NCBI GenBank assembly: GCA_009746045.1
Contig: RPFO01000774.1
Location: 501,970-565,969, forward strand
DNA from: Mesostigma viride
Taxonomy: Eukaryota > Streptophyta > Mesostigmatophyceae > Mesostigmatales > Mesostigmataceae
DNA length: 64,000 bases
Direction of reading: 5' to 3'
The notes under the pieces are model-generated. The model ran no database searches. It was not told the DNA's origin and saw only the letters and a list, made by a program, of their open reading frames with translations. Position 1 is the stretch's first letter. Each line of letters opens with the position of its first letter. Made by a program: the position numbers and the translations under genes. This document shows, piece after piece, positions 62,301 through 64,000 of the stretch.

Positions 62301-62779
62301 GGGACGCCCTCCATTGCCTTCGTAACAAGTCCACACAAGGCCCACCTAAGCCCACGATCCTTCTCAGATGTTCCCAAGTCGCCAAAAGCCTTCTTGATGT
62401 TATCCCGAAGAGATTCCGCCCAATTTTCAGGAAGCCCGCCGTCACAGTTCTTCCTCTTCTTAATGCCGTTGCTCTCCGCCACCATGGCATTTAGTCTTGA
62501 AGCTGCGCAAGACAGAACCTCCGCGCTCATCTCTGGCGTCCTGTGGTTGTTTGCTTTCACGCGTTCCGCCATGATAGGAAAGATGTCATTGGCAATTTTG
62601 TACCCCTTGTTCTCGATGTACTTGTCGCTCCAGAGACCGCGAAGTGCAGGCTCCCGGTCGTCATTGGACAAGGGACGCGAACCGTCGGAAACGGCCCCCC
62701 GCCCCGATCGCGCCATCAGACTTTGGTCAGACGGCAGCTGATTTTTTTCGCCTCTTAATCCCGCGGCACCGAAAGCCCT
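59369..62779 (-). CDS. Transposon-derived protein with DDE-like core (HGKG...DGxGGTVK family), frameshifted
   Basis: Minus strand. Segments: about 61923-62779, then about 61221-61921 after a one-base frame offset in a 13-C run (61922-61934), then 60264-61067 and 59369-60100 (stop TCA at 59369). Introns 61068-61220 and 60101-60263 are GT-AG and phase 0. The N-terminal part (WRDDNLTRASPNMKD, then YTVSKSKIYEVFISRHPELK) and the Cys/His cluster (CACQHH, CECGPECHAC) match a protein family spread as a mobile element in animals and protists. The core keeps acidic residues in the order expected of an RNase H-fold transposase: HTDYAENYQ, then GWSDNCSMQFKSR, then FGEQHGKGEVDGAGGTVK. It is therefore probably a DNA transposase; activity is unproven. 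The start codon is uncertain. An upstream repeat array may contain its binding sites. Confidence 0.7.
60216..60230 (+). promoter_or_regulatory. GACGGCCGGCGTAAC motif inside a transposon-gene intron
   Basis: An isolated copy, within the intron 60101-60263, of the motif repeated six times upstream of the gene at 62866-63417. Confidence 0.6.
61090..61233 (-). repeat. 72-bp tandem duplication carrying two 5' splice sites
   Basis: Two 72-bp copies (61090-61161 and 61162-61233) with few differences. Each contains CCAGAG|GTAATTTTTAG on the minus strand. Donors lie at 61219-61220 and 61147-61148 and share the acceptor at 61068. Both resulting introns (153 and 81 bp) are multiples of 3 and intron retention also stays in frame, so three in-frame isoforms are possible. 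Confidence 0.85.
61922..61934 (-). other. 13-base C/G homopolymer at a frame break
   Basis: On the minus strand a G13 run separates the two longest frames of the transposon-type gene. They are offset by one base, so a single-base length difference here would make one reading frame. Confidence 0.75.
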
Positions 62780-62865
62780 GAGGATGAGTAATGATAAATA
62801 ATCACCATTAAAGACACGACGAAAACGATGGGCATCAAACAAGAACGACAAGCGTCATTAATAAC

Positions 62866-63417
62866 GCCGGCCGGCGCAACTGGATACATGTAAACCATAC
62901 AAAAGTGATTTTATGAAACACATACAGTTTGTCATTAATAACGACGGCCGGCGTAACTCGGGCGCAATTAAAAACCATTAAGAAGCAACTCAGGATATGC
63001 AGGCAGAAATCCTTCAGGTGTAAAAAAGATGTACAAACACACTTTTGGTAATGGGGCCTGATTGCGCAACTGCAAGATACCATTGGAAACGCCGGCCGGC
63101 GCAACTGGATGCATGTACATAAACCATACAAAAGTGATTTGCACAAAACCCCTACAATTTGTCATGAGTAACGACGGCCGGCGTAACTCGGTTGCATTTG
63201 AAAACCACAAAGAAGCAACTCAGGTAGTGAAGGCGGAAATCCCAGAGGTGATAAAATGTTTACCAACACAAAATGTTGATAAGCGTGCAAGCTTTTGCAA
63301 GTGCGCGCAAGATACCATTGGAAACGCCGGCCGGCGCAACTGGAACACCAAAACAAAAAACTTGATTTGCACGAAACCCATTCAGTTCGTCATGGATAAC
63401 GACGGCCGGCGCAACTT
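62866..63417. repeat. ~230-bp repeat array with alternating CGGCCGGCG motifs
   Basis: Motif A, GCCGGCCGGCGCAACTGG, at 62866-62883, 63091-63108 and 63326-63343. Motif B, GACGGCCGGCGTAACTCGG, at 62943-62961, 63173-63191 and (variant) 63401-63417. A-to-A spacing is 225 and 235 bp; B-to-B is 230 and 228. Surrounding sequence (CATACAAAAGTGATTT, AAGAAGCAACTCAGG) is also shared. The array lies directly upstream of the transposon-type gene. Confidence 0.85.
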
Positions 63418-63689
63418 CATGGCACTCACCACTTTCACCAAATGCCATGTCGCCATTATATTGAGGAAAGCGAAGTATGCCCACTTGAAGCTGTGGTCTG
63501 CAGAACATTGACACAAAATATGCATGGTATTTCAAGCAATGAATGCTATGTGTCAGGCATCAATGTCTTTATTGTATCCAAATGTGGTTAGGACGGAGGT
63601 TTACATTGGTTGCTATTTTAAGACAATGGCGTATAACCAAACATTGCACACACTCAAGAGTGTACTTATGCTGAACTGGAAAGGAACAT

Positions 63690-63900
63690 TAAACCCCAAT
63701 AAGGTAGATATTTTTCTTTTACATTTTAATTTTTTATATACTACTTTATATAATATTATATTATATTATATTATATTATGCTATATTATGTTATATGAAA
63801 TAACATTAAAATTAACATAAAATTAAAATTATATATTAATTATAGTATATTATATAATTTATATTATATATTATATTCACGATGCTCTGTGTATTAATGA
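63690..63900. repeat. AT-rich low-complexity tract
   Basis: ATATT/TATTA repeats and poly-T runs with very low GC. Open frames over it are compositional artefacts. Confidence 0.85.
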
Positions 63901-64000
63901 CATATCAGACACACCTACATCACATCGCCTTGATGTTTCCGTTGTATGGGTCCGGTCGGGCGTTGGTAGCTGGTCGACAACAATTCTACATTTCCTAAAA

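Overview
This is a eukaryotic nuclear window. Coding sequence sits in short GT-AG exons (40-300 bp) separated by long introns. Four host genes can be rebuilt from both strands: a 2-oxoglutarate/Fe(II) oxygenase of the type found in plants and algae, a four-RRM polypyrimidine tract-binding protein (PTB), the mitochondrial 2-oxoglutarate dehydrogenase E2 subunit (DLST), and a CRAL-TRIO/Sec14-like lipid-binding protein. This gene set, GC-rich exons, very heavy microsatellite loading and many LINE families suggest a green alga (prasinophyte or other chlorophyte-like). That placement is inference; I cannot name the genus. No rRNA, functional tRNA, CRISPR array or bacterial-type operon was seen.

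Layout. 1-8.06 kb is a graveyard of nested LINE fragments (called families C, D, E and G here), with one TTAA-flanked DNA transposon (3064-4781) inserted in a family E LINE. 8.4-12.4 kb, minus strand, is the oxygenase. 13.56-25.34 kb, plus strand, is the 14-exon PTB gene, whose introns hold (CT)n, (CGCA)n, (GT)n, a 10-bp GGGGCCGATA array and a 1-kb CT-rich tract. The two genes are divergent. 25.6-36 kb is a second LINE cluster with an ORF1-only element, nested insertions with target-site duplications, and a trimeric 398-bp repeat with tRNA-like and pol III-like features. 37.46-43.5 kb, minus strand, is DLST with a (GAT)n intron. 45.4-46.6 kb holds simple repeats, a small TIR element and a tentative exon. 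46.64-53.07 kb, plus strand, is the Sec14-like gene. 53-58 kb is mostly unassigned, with coding-like patches. 58-58.8 kb is a LINE remnant split by another LINE. 59.37-62.78 kb, minus strand, is a multi-exon transposon-type gene with a DDE-like core. Upstream of it is a ~230-bp repeat array carrying a CGGCCGGCG motif that also occurs in one of its introns.

Whole-window observations. (1) Short tandem duplications spanning an exon 3' end and its 5' splice site occur at four exon ends of four unrelated genes, and a fifth exon (Sec14-like exon 4) has its 3' end copied downstream without the donor itself. (2) The PTB gene carries about 1.1 kb of CU-rich sequence on its sense strand, just upstream of two exons whose skipping would shift the frame, which suggests autoregulation. 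(3) Each LINE family ends in a distinct hairpin followed by its own simple-repeat tail, and the elements repeatedly insert into or beside one another.

Limits. All gene models come from reading splice signals, phases and family resemblance by eye. The 5' exons of the oxygenase and of DLST are incomplete, and family names for repeats are local labels.
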